Position numbers and translations under genes: made by a program. Shown piece by piece: positions 49,972 through 60,869 of a stretch of DNA of 64,000 nt. This DNA is from Isoetes taiwanensis (taxonomy: Eukaryota > Streptophyta > Lycopodiopsida > Isoetales > Isoetaceae): assembly GCA_021234155.1 (NCBI GenBank), contig JAJEKV010000058.1, positions 197,814 to 261,813 of the forward strand. The letters run 5' to 3'. The notes beneath the pieces are model-generated. The model worked only from the letters and a program-made list of their open reading frames with translations. It ran no database searches and was not told the origin of the DNA. Numbering within the stretch: position 1 is the stretch's first letter; the number at the start of each line of letters is the position of its first letter.

Positions 49972-51131
49972 CCTCCCTGCAAGGGATAACTTTGCTACCT
50001 TCCACCAATTTAGGTGTTTATGTAGGCCTAGTAGCATTTCATCCCATATTCGTGCACTAGTGATGTTAATGCCCACGGGGATTCCTAACAAGCTGGAGTG
50101 TTCACCCTCAGGGATAATTTTCCATGGTAAGCTTTTCAAACATATGGGATGCCTGTTCTCCAAAGGCCACTGCACTGAGCATTTTTTCCAATTTATGAGG
50201 CAACCTGAAGCTATTGAGAAGGTGGCGGTGAGTTATCTGCACATGACATATTGTTTTCCTCTGCCTCGATAAACAGAAATGAGTCATCTGCATACTGGTT
50301 ACAGATTTGTTGAGAACCGTCCCACATTTCTAGTCCCTGAATGAGACCGTCTGCAGATGCTTGCAGGAATATCTGTGAGAGAGCTTCTGCTGCTATATTG
50401 AAGAGGAAGGGAGCCAGGGGACAATCTTGCCTGATACCCCTCTTAATCTCAAATATAGGAGATGGTTCACCTTGAAATAAGACTGAGGCTCGAGCTGATC
50501 TCAATAGTTTCATTACCCCTTCTGTAAAAATATCCCCACAACCCAGCTTGAGCATCATTTTATGCAGAAAGCTCCATCTAATGCTGTCATATGCCTTGGT
50601 GAAATCTAGCTTTAGATAGGCTACTTTTTGTCCTGTTTTTCTGGCCCAGTGCAACCCTTCAAAAGCTGCTGCCACATTGCTCAGAATACTCCTACCCGGT
50701 AAGAAGCCAGATTGAGCCTGTGAGATACCTTCCGCTAAAATTGGTTTGATCTTCTCTGCCATAGCCTTGGCTATGATTTTGTAAAATGCAGATAGGAGTG
50801 TGATAGGCCTCCAATCGTTAATTGTGCTTGGCTCCTTACACTTGGGTACCAAGGCAATGCAGCCTGTATTCAATCTTGGATTTAAATTTTCAGCTTGCAA
50901 GAAGTCTGTGTATGCAGAAAAGATATCATTTTTAATCCATTCCCAATTGCATTGGTAGAATTCGATGGGAATTCCATCCATACCCGGACATTTATTCTTA
51001 GCCAATAAGAGGGTGGCTTTTTCAAGATCCTCCATAGAGAGAGAGCGACTCAGAATATCTTTTTGGCTAGAGCTCATTATAGGTGAAACTTTAGAGATCA
51101 CTAGCTCTTCATATGTATCTTGGAATGGCAA
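49963..51131 (-). pseudogene. L1 ORF2 reverse transcriptase core
   Basis: A continuous frame of 306 codons (50211-51131) holds the RT motifs: KNKCPGMDGIPIEFYQ, WRPITLLSAFYKIIAK, QSGFLPGRSI, motif A LDFTKAYDSIRW, motif B GIRQDCPLAPFLFN and motif C YADDSFLF. All three catalytic aspartates are present. A frameshift near 50215 then moves to the frames at 50108-50293 and 49963-50175 (GIPVGINITSARIWDE, WWKVAKLSLAGRNM). Coding breaks off at GRNM, where foreign DNA begins; the next L1 residues are found only at 47658. Confidence 0.92.
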
Positions 51132-51214
51132 GTTATGTTCCCCAAAAAAACCTTGGAAATGATTATGTAAGTACCTTTTTAGATCCCCTGGGGATTTGAG
51201 GATCGAGCCGTCGC

Positions 51215-52349
51215 CTAGTGCAATGGTTGATAGAGTTCCAACCTCTTCTTTTCTTTAGCTGACTTAAAGAAGAACTTGGTGCATTTATCACCTTCATTTA
51301 GCCAAGTCAATCCTGCTTTGCATCTGTTCTCCATTATCTTGATTTCCTCTAGTGCCTTTATCTGTTCTATTATTCCCTTCTCTTCTATCCCATCATTCGG
51401 GCCCAATGCTCTAAGTGAGTGGAGCTGATTGTAGAGGCTATCCAACTCTCCCCTCTCCCTTTGCACTTTAGCTCTACCCCAACTTTTGGCATAATTTTTT
51501 ATATTACCCAGGGCCGTTATCATGGTTTCCATCCCTGAGCCCGTTCTAAAGGTGGATTGCCATATGCTTTTACAAGCCTCCACAAATTCTGGATCTTTCA
51601 GATATCTAGTGTTGAGTTTGAATACTGTTTTAGAGGTTCTAATCTGGCAAATCTGGGTAGATATGACCTGTGGATTGTGATCCGAGATAGCATTTTGTAG
51701 AAGGTTGGATCTATGCACATTTGGAAGGATGGTAAGTGCCTCATCGTTGATGTAGCATCTATCATGTCTTGCATAAGTCCTACCCATGCCTATCCATCCG
51801 TTACACCATGTATAACCCTTATCTCCGTCTACTTCCATGAAGCCTATATCTTCTAATAGTTTGCACCACTGTACTTTCTCAAACCCATGCACAATTGCAG
51901 ATACCCCTTGTCTATCCTCAGCTGCCTCCACCATATTGAAATCTCCTACCATTAGCCAAGCTACCTTGTTCCCGAAAGGCCCATAGGGCTCCTCTACCTC
52001 TGGGGTTGTTATGGGCGTAAACGTTCACCAGACCCCATACTTTACCTTCATGTTGCCATAAGATTAAAGACCATCTCCCAAATCTGTCTACCTGTGACTC
52101 ACATACTTTTACTTCTTTTTTCCACGCGATGAGGGTCCCTGCACTAGAAGTTTCCTTTACTGTAGCAATACCCACGTATTCATTGCCTATTACTTTGAAC
52201 AGCTCCTGTATTTCTTCCTTTTTGCACTTATGTTCTTGTAAGCATATCACATCCGGGTTGATCCCCTTTATGGCGCTTGCTAACCTACTCTTCTTGTATT
52301 CAGAGGATTTTACTCCCCTAATATTCCAACTAAGAATTTTATGATTCAT
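51215..52349 (-). pseudogene. L1 ORF2 endonuclease and linker
   Basis: ORF2 opens at 52349 with MNHKILSWNIRGVKS. Endonuclease motifs follow in order: WNIRG, CLQEHK (catalytic Glu), VYAHNN, then after a frameshift near 51955 VGDFNMVE, YARHDRCYIN and SDHNPQ (catalytic Asp-His). All key residues of an APE-type endonuclease are therefore visible. The linker to the RT ends with WLNEGDKCTKFFFKSAKEKK. The enzyme nicks T-rich target DNA to prime reverse transcription. Confidence 0.88.
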
Positions 52350-52384
52350 AAAGAGATGTTTCCGGACCCTTTTTCCTTTTCATG

Positions 52385-54660
52385 CTATCCAACCCTTCTT
52401 CTTCTAGACTTGTGCTTGTTACCTTTTTGTTTTTTTTTCCCTGTTTGAGTAGGGGGATCTTCATCCACCATATCCTCCTCTTCCATTAGATCCGCCCACT
52501 TATTTTTGTTTGGGGGAATGACTCTCTCTATTTCATCAAATTCCCCATATACCACTATACCTCTCCCAATCCCTCCTTCCGCTTCAGAAAGCGTTCCCTT
52601 CTCTGTGTTTGTTGTTTCCAGAATGTACTGAGAGAAAGGATTTTTTACTCCTAGAGCAATGTGAGTACTCGGAGATGCCTGGGGAAGAGGTTTTGACCAG
52701 AGTGCTCCGCTCCTCCGAGCAATGTTCCTAGTCCTCCCTTTTTGTTTGGAACCTACCACTTCCCATGACTGATCGTCTGCTTTTGGTAAACTTATGAGAT
52801 TGTCGATTTATTAGCTATCTTTCCCACGATGTTGGAGCAGTGATTCTCACCTCCCTGGCTAGGGGCGCATGGGGTGATACTTACTTGAGTGATGGGATGG
52901 CTAACTGGTGCACCATTGGATGTGGGAGGATCATTAAGGCCAGTCGGAGCTTGTTGTTGAGGAGTCCCAGCTTTTCTAGACCTGACTTGGGGTTCTCTTC
53001 TAGTCCTTCAATCTTTATGTCCGGAAACATTCTGTATATTTCCCATCTATTGGTCAATTTCAGGGGGAACTTGAAAGAGCATTTGCCACTCTTAACTACC
53101 ACCCCTTTAGGTATATGCTGCATTGTTGCGGTATTGCTACACAAATTTTTGGTCCTTTGGCGATGGAATGTGAGATATATGCTCCTACTGTGTTAGCAAT
53201 GACCTTCAAGAATTCAGGTACCAACGTGTCTGGAGGTAAGTGTTCGATCTCTAACCAACACGGAATTTTGATGGCCGAGATTTGATGGGGAGAGAAGCCA
53301 GGTGAGTAATATTGATATAAAATGTACTCTCCCATGAATGAGTCTACTGCGCGGGACACCATCTTATCTACCACTGCTTCGCTATCAAAAAGAATGAGAA
53401 AGAAGTTACTTCCCAGTGCCTTTAGCGATTCGTGTTGAGGTAGGCCTAATTTCTTCATGTGTCTTTGAGAGCCCGATATTCAGTTTTAGGAGGTCCGGGG
53501 AATCCTCATGTAAAGAAACCAATGACAGATCGTGATACCAGGTTCTCCACCACTTTTACGTGCATACCATGATCTATCTCTGCTATTGGATAGTTAGACT
53601 CCTCGTCTACTTCCATATTTCCAGCACTTTCAGTTCCATTTTCGTCAAGTTGGCCTTTGTTCAGTTTGCCCAGATCTTGAGCAAAACCTGCTTCTACTAT
53701 TTTAAGTGCTGCATCTACTCTCAAACTCCTGGATGTTTCTGTTGGCATCTTATTCTTTATCCACTCTGAGAATCTAGGCTTGTTAACTCTTGCTATCATG
53801 TCATTGTTTTTCCAAGCCTCCCTTGCATTACTCCTTGCATTACCTCTAGCCGGGCCCTGATCTTCCCCTACTCTTACTTTGTCTGCTTCACTATCCTGTT
53901 TCTGGTTCTGAAAGATCACATTATCTACTGATGTAGAGGGAAAACTCTTACCTCTGTTTAAGTCCTTTGGAAATGCTTGATTATCATCTGCTTCAGCCTC
54001 CATCATGATTTTAACGGTTTCGTTGATTGCTCTATGCCTTGGGGCATGTGGTGCGGGTGAACTGTAAGCCTGGGGCGTTTCCTTAGAGCCTTGTTGGTGC
54101 TTCGTCTCTGCTAAATTTTTATTTGCATCTAGTTCTTTTTCATTTACTTCGGTTTCTACTTCTTCCATCGGAGAAGATACCATGGATGAATCTGATTTGT
54201 TGCACTGTGTGAATTTTTTCTGCCCACCTGCACTATCTCCTGCCCCTGCGCCTAACATTGCAGTTTTCAATTTTCGGATGGCACTGATGGCGCTCACACT
54301 TGCTTTGGAGGCCAGATCATCCCCTGCTAATGCCTTACCTACTCCCTTGCCCTTTGGGGAATGATTTGCACTATGTGGAGCAGGGGCTGCTGCAAATGAT
54401 CCTAGATTCTTATCTGAAGCAATGGCAGGATAGTTTACCTTATGCAGGGCAAAAGCCCCAATTTTTGGGTCAGAACTGTTGAAAACCCCATCGGCAGGGG
54501 ACGATTTGCAGACCCCTGAGGTCTGCCAGATGGCTGCTGTCCAGCCTGCACTGGCGTTGGCAGGGCGATTCGGGGGCCATAGGGCCCCGTTGATTATACC
54601 TAGGTCGGACCCAGGTCGATTTCCGACTGCCGCATCCGCTTCTTCGCCGCCTTCGTTCAT
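52385..54660 (-). pseudogene. L1 ORF1 (DUF4283 and zinc-knuckle type)
   Basis: The first 384 codons (54660-53506) are low-complexity and Ala/Ser/Asn/Lys-rich. After a stop or frameshift the frame at 53458-53096 has the DUF4283 core: FFLILFDSEAVVDKMVSR, FMGEYILYQYYSPGF, IKIPCWLEIEHLPPD, GAYISHSIAKGPKICV. Next (53144-52881) comes FKFPLKLTNRWEIYR, where the zinc knuckle that follows is degenerate. The last part (52759-52385) is acidic then basic (DLMEEEDMVDEDPPTQ, KHKSRRRR). This is the RNA-binding ORF1 protein of plant L1 elements. At least three frame breaks. It ends 36 bases before the endonuclease ORF. Confidence 0.8.
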
Positions 54661-54729
54661 CGTGGTTGTTTAGTTTTGGTTGTTTATGAGATTTGTGTTT
54701 TTAGATTATAATAAATAGATATCAAGCAC

Positions 54730-55095
54730 TTGAGTATTTTTTACCTAAATGCCCCTATATTTTACATGTTTTACAACAATTTCTTACAAAATTGCCAAAA
54801 TGCCCCTCAAGTAAATTACAATTTAATAAAATGTCCCCACTTCATAAAAATAGATACAGTAACAATAAACTTTGATAGAAAATTGATTACAAAAACATAT
54901 ATTTTGAAGCAATAGAGGTAAATCCTATTAAACATATTAAGGGCACGATGACTATCATGGTTATGCCCAAACTCTTGGCAATTATTACATTGGAATGGCC
55001 TCTTTCGTGAGCCAGCATCCTCAATGCAGATGCATCTCTTCTTTGGATGTCATGGTTGACGAGGAGCAACTGACAGTAATGGAAGATCTTATCAG
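54730..55095 (-). pseudogene. Armadillo-repeat gene fragment, copy 2
   Basis: The minus strand (55069-54887) encodes LLLVNHDIQRRDASALRMLA followed by HERGHSNVIIAKSLGITMIV, an armadillo-type repeat preceded by a short helix. It shares both the coding segment and the adjacent AT-rich sequence (CAATAAACTTTGATA, ATGCCCC, TTTTGAAxCAATAGAGG) with 43140-43450. It sits between the L1 5' end and the second L1 copy. No start, donor or continuing exon is visible. Confidence 0.5.
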
Positions 55096-55109
55096 CTTCC
55101 TCGTCATGT

Positions 55110-56508
55110 GTTTTGCGGTGTTTTTATTCTAGAGAGTCCAAATGTTGGCTTTGAAAAACCCTATGGAAATGTGTGCGCCCCAAAGCCGCGGGGGCTCGAT
55201 TTCTTGGATCTCTCGCTCCATGGCAAGGTCCTTTTGTCCAAGTTCGTGTTTGTGATCCTGGAGAATGCGCTTGATTCTCCGGGCATGGTCTTACTTCATC
55301 AGTCGTTATCTCACTCGATTGTTTTCCGTAAGCCATCCGTGCATGTGCGGCTTCCATGGGCGTTATTTGCTGATATCAGGCCATTTGTTAATGCCTCTCC
55401 CTTCCTGAAGGGGCTCTTGCGCGCCTGGGAGCAGGTCCGCCCGCTGTTTGCCATTGACGCCGCCAGTTGTATTCAGTTAGAGGCATCACCATGGTGGATC
55501 CCGATTGGCCCGTGCGGCGCCTCAGTGCCGGGCCGCATCCGTCGATCCCGGGTCCAGCCAGAGATGGGCACGCGGTGTGGGGTTTCGACGGTGGGGAGTG
55601 GTATATTGACGGCGGCTTTGCACCACGGCAACTTTTCGCCACAAGTTCGGATTCATTGCGGGGAGCGGACTGCGCTATTTGGGCGCGGGTGGCTAATGCT
55701 CTCTTCTTTGAATCCCCCCGCGCCGTGGCGGTGTGGAGTTGTCATCCGAAAGTTGACCCCTCGAATTTCGTGAAGTCCTGCTATGAGCTTTTGGCTATTC
55801 AGGATGAGCTGCCTCCCTCGGACGGCTGGAGTCTCCAGGTGCCAGGAGATGACTGGGGCAACATTTGGAGGTGGGTGTGGAACCCAATCTCCCCCCCTAA
55901 GATTCGGGTTCTGCTATGGCAGATAGTGCACCGGTCCTTGAGGGTGAACACGTGGGTGCACAGGATCAACCCGCGGATCAGCGACATGTGTCCAATGTGT
56001 GGTGCATGTGCGGAGACCCTGGAACATTGCATGTTTCTCTGCGCGGACATCCAGCCGGCATGGCAGTGGGTCCAGCGCCTCTTTCACACCTCGCTTCAGA
56101 GTCAACAGGTGTTGTTGGGGGTGTATCCTAGTGGGTGGTCCCAGCCCCAGAGTCTGGCCTTTCATTTGTGTAAAGCGTGGTTAGTGTGGCTTATTTGGAA
56201 GCGTCGGCACATGAAGGTCTTCCGGAATGAGGAGATATAGCCCCGGGTTTTGATCCCGCAGTTAAGGTACAAATTATATCTCTCTTATCTGGCGTCTCCT
56301 CAGAAGCAGCAGTTTAAGGCAGCCGTTTGGGAAAGGACCCTTTTCATTGTAGATAGCATTGGCAGATTTATCCCATGAGTCGTAGGTAGGTATATGTGCT
56401 GTGTGGGTGCTCGCTCATGTTTGGGCAGGGGTACCCTTGTATCGCTCTTCTTGTACTTACTCTATATTAATATTACTTAATTTCATCCTTCAAAAAAAAA
56501 AAAAAAAC
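55110..56508 (+). mobile_element. 5'-truncated L1 copy with poly(A) tail
   Basis: Plus-strand frames 55108-55773 and 55467-56240 encode the C-terminal third of an L1 ORF2: VCAPKPRGLDFLDLSLHGKV, LLSKFVFVILEN, then zf-RVT with NPISPPKIRVLLWQIVHRSL, CPMCGACAETLEHCMFLC and LVWLIWKRRHMKVF. A frameshift near 55560 joins the two. The finger cysteines are intact. A 3' UTR of about 250 bases ends with a run of about 15 A at 56493-56508. Its GC content is much higher than the surroundings, and higher than in the L1 on the other strand, so it is from a different L1 subfamily or is younger. Confidence 0.9.
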
Positions 56509-56576
56509 CTATGAACCATACCTCCTTGTTGCACCCTTTTTGAACCCCAACAGCCTATTTTGGCGCAAACAGATGC

Positions 56577-56940
56577 ATGACAGCTTCAGATACAGTTCTG
56601 GATACGGCTCTGGTTAAGCTAGATGCTCAGATTCAATGCCTACTGCTAGCAATTCTTGCCAGAATTCAAACGATCCAATCCAACACCATTATCACAGGGA
56701 CATCCATTTAGTTATCTTTAGAAAGTTGGATACAAGACTTGGAGCTAGTGCTTGAGTTAGCAAATAATATTAGTGTGCCACCACCAGTGTCTGTCACAGT
56801 GCCTGCGCATGTGGATAAGGTAGACATGTCCACACAGACTTCGAATGAGGAATTGTTGCGCATTAGACATGCAGATATTCCCACTTTTGAGATAGGTGAT
56901 GATCAATACACACGGGCCCTGAGCCTACATATTGTCTTTA
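56577..56940 (+). other. Unassigned frame with one in-frame stop
   Basis: From the ATG at 56577 a frame runs about 120 codons with one TAG at 56709-56711 (MTASDTVLDTALVKLDAQIQ at the start; PPPVSVTVPAHVDKVDMSTQ later). It reads like an amphipathic N-terminal region of a plant protein or a gag-like protein. I do not recognise the family. It ends where the tail of LINE copy D begins, so it may be a gene or element interrupted by that LINE. Confidence 0.35.
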
Positions 56941-57122
56941 TTAAGGAAGGAAGGAAGGTACTTTTATCGTCCACGGAGACCAATAGGTCTATGGGACCCA
57001 ATACAAAAACGCAGCAAGCGGATTACTGCCCGGATTAAAAAACCCCCGCCCTGAAGGGTTTTCGAGGGAAAAACCGTGGCAGCAATCAGCCTGCTGACAA
57101 ACTAACATACAAAATGCAGAAA

Positions 57123-57351
57123 CACTACTACAAAAATAGGTAGAAATGGCACAAAAGTGACCTTTATGCTCCGCCCTTTTACGGAGCATAAACGTCACTT
57201 TTGTGCCATTTGGGGAGCACAAACGTCATAAATGGCACAAAAGTGACGTTTATGCTCCGTATAAATGGCACAAAAGTGACGTTTATGCTCCGTAAAAGGG
57301 CGGAGCATAAAGGTCACTTTTGTGCCATTTCTACCTATTTTTGTAGTAGTG
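57123..57351. mobile_element. CACTA-type MITE with nested hairpins
   Basis: A 229-bp element starts CACTACTACAAAAATAGG and ends with its exact reverse complement. The first 89 bases (57123-57211) are a perfect inverted repeat of the last 89 (57263-57351). It is flanked by the 3-bp target duplication AAA (57120-57122 and 57352-57354), the size made by CACTA transposons. Each arm is itself a hairpin built on one sequence (AAATGGCACAAAAGTGACxT, then TTATGCTCCG) facing its own reverse complement across CCCTTTTA, and the same word occurs again in the middle. Non-coding. Lies in the 3' part of LINE copy D. The lack of any mismatch in the arms suggests recent insertion. Confidence 0.93.
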
Positions 57352-57389
57352 AAACACCCAAATATATACAGTCATGCACCGCACCCGCA

Positions 57390-58070
57390 GTGCCTAATCG
57401 GTGAGCGGCCGGCCGGGGCAAAAGGTGACCTCGCGGAGTCGATTACCTCGAATATGCGACCCGGAGACGCGTCTTGGCGGTGTGTTCATCAGCAAATGTA
57501 AGGGCAAGTCCGGCCGTACTAAGGGGCGATATCGCCCGGATCGACCGGCGAAGCGGGCAACTCTGGAAAGTGTGAGACTCATCCTCAATGGCACCCGTTT
57601 GACAGCACTGACAGAGCCTGTCCTGGCGGGGCTCCCCAATCCACCTGCCCGTCTCGATGCGAAGATGGTGGGCACCTGTGCGAATGGAGGCAATGAGTCT
57701 GCGCTTTTTCGAGGGGCATTTGGGAACGAGGTAGATTTTGTGGGCCCCGGGCTAACAGGGTTGATGTGCTCCTTGTAATGGGCGTTTTGACCTGCTCTAG
57801 AGCGCGAGGGGTCCCGAGCTTGCCAAGGAAACAAGCATCCAGTACTCCATGAGCTATCATGATCGGCGTTGTGTCCACCTGCACGCATCTGTGCTCCTGC
57901 ACGTTCCATCTGGCGAACCACTGATCTCTCTTACCCCTCCAACAGGCCCTAAGCCGCTGCGGACTCATTGCCACAGTGTAAGCCAGGTGCGGGAGCCGAG
58001 CATCACCCATAGTAACCACTTTCTGAAAATAGACGATGTGTCTATCAAGGGCTGCTCCGGCTGAAGCGGC
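57390..58070 (-). pseudogene. LINE C-terminal domain (copy D)
   Basis: Minus-strand frames encode the thumb end and a C-terminal CCHC knuckle: RLCQCCQTGAIEDESHTFQSC (about 57620-57560). The same domain is readable in LINE copy A (CPSC then SESHYVLEC) and in part in copy C (EDEQHALLLC). Frameshifts interrupt it. Confidence 0.7.
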
Positions 58071-58199
58071 AAGAATCCGATTTCTTGTAGCGAGAATCGA
58101 TAGGGGCTGAAGGTTTCACCCCAAGTGCCGTGCCAAAAATGCCTTATACACACCTGCTCCAAGTCATTCCATGTCGCCAAAGAGGCGGCCGGGCCCCAA

Positions 58200-59311
58200 A
58201 CCTCGGCCCCCGTCAAAAGGACGAGGCTCGACCCGGTGCGAGGAACGGATGTGGACCGATGGCCCCAATCATAGAGCTCGCACGGTATTTGTTGTTTCGC
58301 ATGGCATAAAGCGCTTTCGGCCTCTTTGTCACCCATGGCGGATAGGCGCCTCGGCCAGAGGCGGGGAGGGAACTCCACCCTAGATACTTGTAGGTGGGCG
58401 TGGCGTCCGCAGGCTGTCCCCCCGATATGTGAGTGCGGGGAGGCATGGGGTGGCGTGAAGAGGATATGAGAACCACCCGGTCTTGGCGATTCACGCGCGC
58501 ATATCGTAGCGACAAAATGTGTCTAGGGCATCCGGGTGAGACCGCATAGCTTGGGGTGTGGGCAAGGAGGCCAACATCGTCCCGCATAGATGGTGGCGGA
58601 TGACACAGTGCAAAAGCCGTATGCCATCCCCATGCTCGATGGCCGGGGCTCTAAGCCGATCAATGTAGAGGCCAAAAAGTGTTGGAGAGAGGGGCAACCC
58701 CGCGGACCCGATACTACTGGTGAATGCTTGGCTCGTCGGTACGCATCCCCGCCAAAACAACTCTCATACAACCGTATATGGCATTACGCGCGCAGGCGGA
58801 GGGAGCCCCGATTGGACGGTCTAGCCTAGCCTGGCTTTCAGGGAACCGTATCAAAAGCCTTCGCGAAGTCCACAAAGCAGCAATACAAGTCACGGCCGAT
58901 GAGTCCGGCTGTCTTCAATCGATTGCCCGCGGTGTAAAGATATGGTCAATCAAAGAGTGGCGGGGTCTAAAAGCCTTTGTGTGAGGGCTTCGACATCTGG
59001 CGCCCTGCCAGTACGGGTCAGCTGCTGCTTTCGAGAATGCCGATATGAGTTTGGCAAATCTGGTGACCATGATCGTCCGGTAATTGGCGGACGGTGTGGG
59101 TCGCCCGCCTTGTGAATGGGAACAACCACGCTTGTGGTCCATTGTCGGGGAGACCTTCTGCAATGCTCGTTGAATAGGGTAGTGAGGACCCAGACTGGCG
59201 GCTGCCCCTGCCCATTTGAGTAACTTCGGCACGCATACCATCAAGGTCATTTGCCTTCCCATTACCCGACCGTTGCAGGCCCTCCTCAACATCCTCCTCC
59301 ACGAGAACCAA
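58200..59311 (-). pseudogene. LINE reverse transcriptase (copy D)
   Basis: RT motifs spread over several minus-strand frames: GKANDLDGMRAEV (59255-59215), NYRTIMVTRFAKLI (59080-59040), FRPRHSLIDHIFT (about 58970-58930), motif A YCCFVDFAKAFDTVP (58893-58848), motif B GLPLSPTLFGLYIDRL (about 58700-58650) and motif C near 58580. The DNA of motif C reads TATGCGGGACGAT, that is TAT-GCG-GAC-GAT (YADD) with one extra G, so the catalytic motif is broken by a single-base insertion. Motif A and the YADD remnant are like those of I, Jockey, R1 or Tad-group LINEs. Confidence 0.85.
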
Positions 59312-59809
59312 TGGGGGCCATCACGTGGGGGTATGGGCGTCTGGCGTCCCCTGGCGGGTCATAGAGCTTTGCAAGTACTATTCCCCTTTGCCCGGGTGTG
59401 ATGTCCCCAGTAGGGCTGGGCTGGCCGAAGCACTCTGCCAAAAGGTTCGAGGAGGATGAGTGTCCGGCAGGGCGAACATCTCCCCCGATGCACGGCAAGG
59501 TACCGGCGCCTTTGTCTCCCGCCGGATGGGCGTGTGATGCGTGGTGGCTTTACTGGCGAAAGTACACGGATCGAATGTGATGGAGCTGCCGCTTGCGTTC
59601 TTTACACTCCGCATCAAACCATCGGTTCTGGCGGGAATGTTGCTGACCCTAAGCGGCGCTGGGAGGTGCGCCAAAGCACTCCGGCCCGGCCGCATCCCGT
59701 AATAGTGAAGTCGGTTAGTGCATGGCTGCTCTAGTGTGGAGGTCCCTTGAAGTGGGGAGGCGTCCATGAGCATCTCGGCATAGTCCTCTCGCACGCTCAT
59801 AATCTAGTC

Positions 59810-60662
59810 TCAACCGAGGGGGCGAGGGGCTGGCATAGTGGGGGTTCTGGCGGCTTGCCAAACCAAGTCCAAATAAAGTGGGAGGTGATCTGAGTTGACC
59901 TCCTCATCCCGACTGTCTGTGCCCACCCGGAAATGACTGACGAGATGCATATCTTGCGCAACTACGAGCACATAGTCCACCATACTAGACCCTCCCCCCT
60001 GATTGTCCTGTCTGCATGTGCACTTGCGAGAATCGGGCCACTGTGACAGGCCATTACAAATTATCAAGTCAAAAATACCACATAGCAGGAGCAACTGTCT
60101 GCCAAAGGAGTGACCTGGCTGTCATCCGATCCTCGTGGCCAGGTTGCGTCAGCGAGGGGGTCAAGTCGCATGGGCTGCTCTACTCCTGTCCGTGCATTGA
60201 AGTCTCCAAGAAGGACGACCCTACCCAACTGGCTGTCTTTGCCGTATGTCATCATATAGATCGACATAAGGGTCCATCCTATCCGCATCAAGGTGGCTGC
60301 GATAGAAGGTGCTCTCTGCGTGAGGGAAATAACAGGCGGCCAGAAAAAGAGGGTTGCCACTGGTATTATGCACACGAACCCACAAGTACCCAGGTTGTGT
60401 ATGCGATCTTACGGAGGGTAACCCGAATGTGCCAAGGTTGTCCGGTAGTAACAAGCCACTCCACCATGACCCTCCGTCCCGTACATGTATTGAAGACCGA
60501 GAAATGTTGGTAACCCGGCAGATCGTAGCTTTCAGGCCCAAAGATGCTCCCATGTCTCCATGAGAAAGATGAGATCCATATCGGCCGCCCGCGGAGTTTA
60601 GGGACTGTCCCCTTACGCCAAGGGAAGCCTCGACAATTCCATGAGACCACCCCGAGGCACAA
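59810..60662 (-). pseudogene. LINE endonuclease (copy D)
   Basis: In different minus-strand frames the endonuclease motifs occur in proper order: VVSWNCRGFPW (60640-60655), DLIFLMETWEHL with the catalytic Glu (about 60545-60580), GYLWVRV and AACYFPH (60300-60400), GRVVLLGDFNARTG (about 60185-60225), then MVDYVLVV and SDHLPLYLDL (59860-59905). At least three frameshifts separate them. The residues expected for metal binding and catalysis are all there. Confidence 0.82.
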
Positions 60663-60869
60663 TTCCTATTTGTCGAAGCAAGGATGGTATCGCTTGGCTT
60701 GAGTGTGGGGGGAGGGCCAGGCAGAGGTCGAAAGTGAGAAGTAGATGGAGTGGAGGCAGCATGTGGGCGAGAGGGCATGGGTCGTGAGGGGAGCGTAAGT
60801 AGGGAGCAGGAGAAGGGGGCGTGGTAGGAGAAGCGAAGCAGGGGCCACGCGGTACCGGCGGTTGGGGCC

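Larger units (their letters stand above)
46230..54670 (-). mobile_element. L1-type LINE, about 6.1 kb, split by a 2.3-kb insertion
   Basis: Minus-strand element with the full plant L1 order: ORF1 (52385-54660), endonuclease (about 51600-52349), linker, reverse transcriptase (49963-51131), then, after foreign DNA at about 47665-49960, the RT C-terminal part and zf-RVT (46342-47658) and a 3' UTR with AATAAA near 46240. Without the insertion the length is about 6.1 kb, normal for full-length plant L1. Both ORFs are broken by several frameshifts. Catalytic motifs of EN and RT are nonetheless intact, so decay is fairly recent compared with the other LINE copies in the window. Confidence 0.9.
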
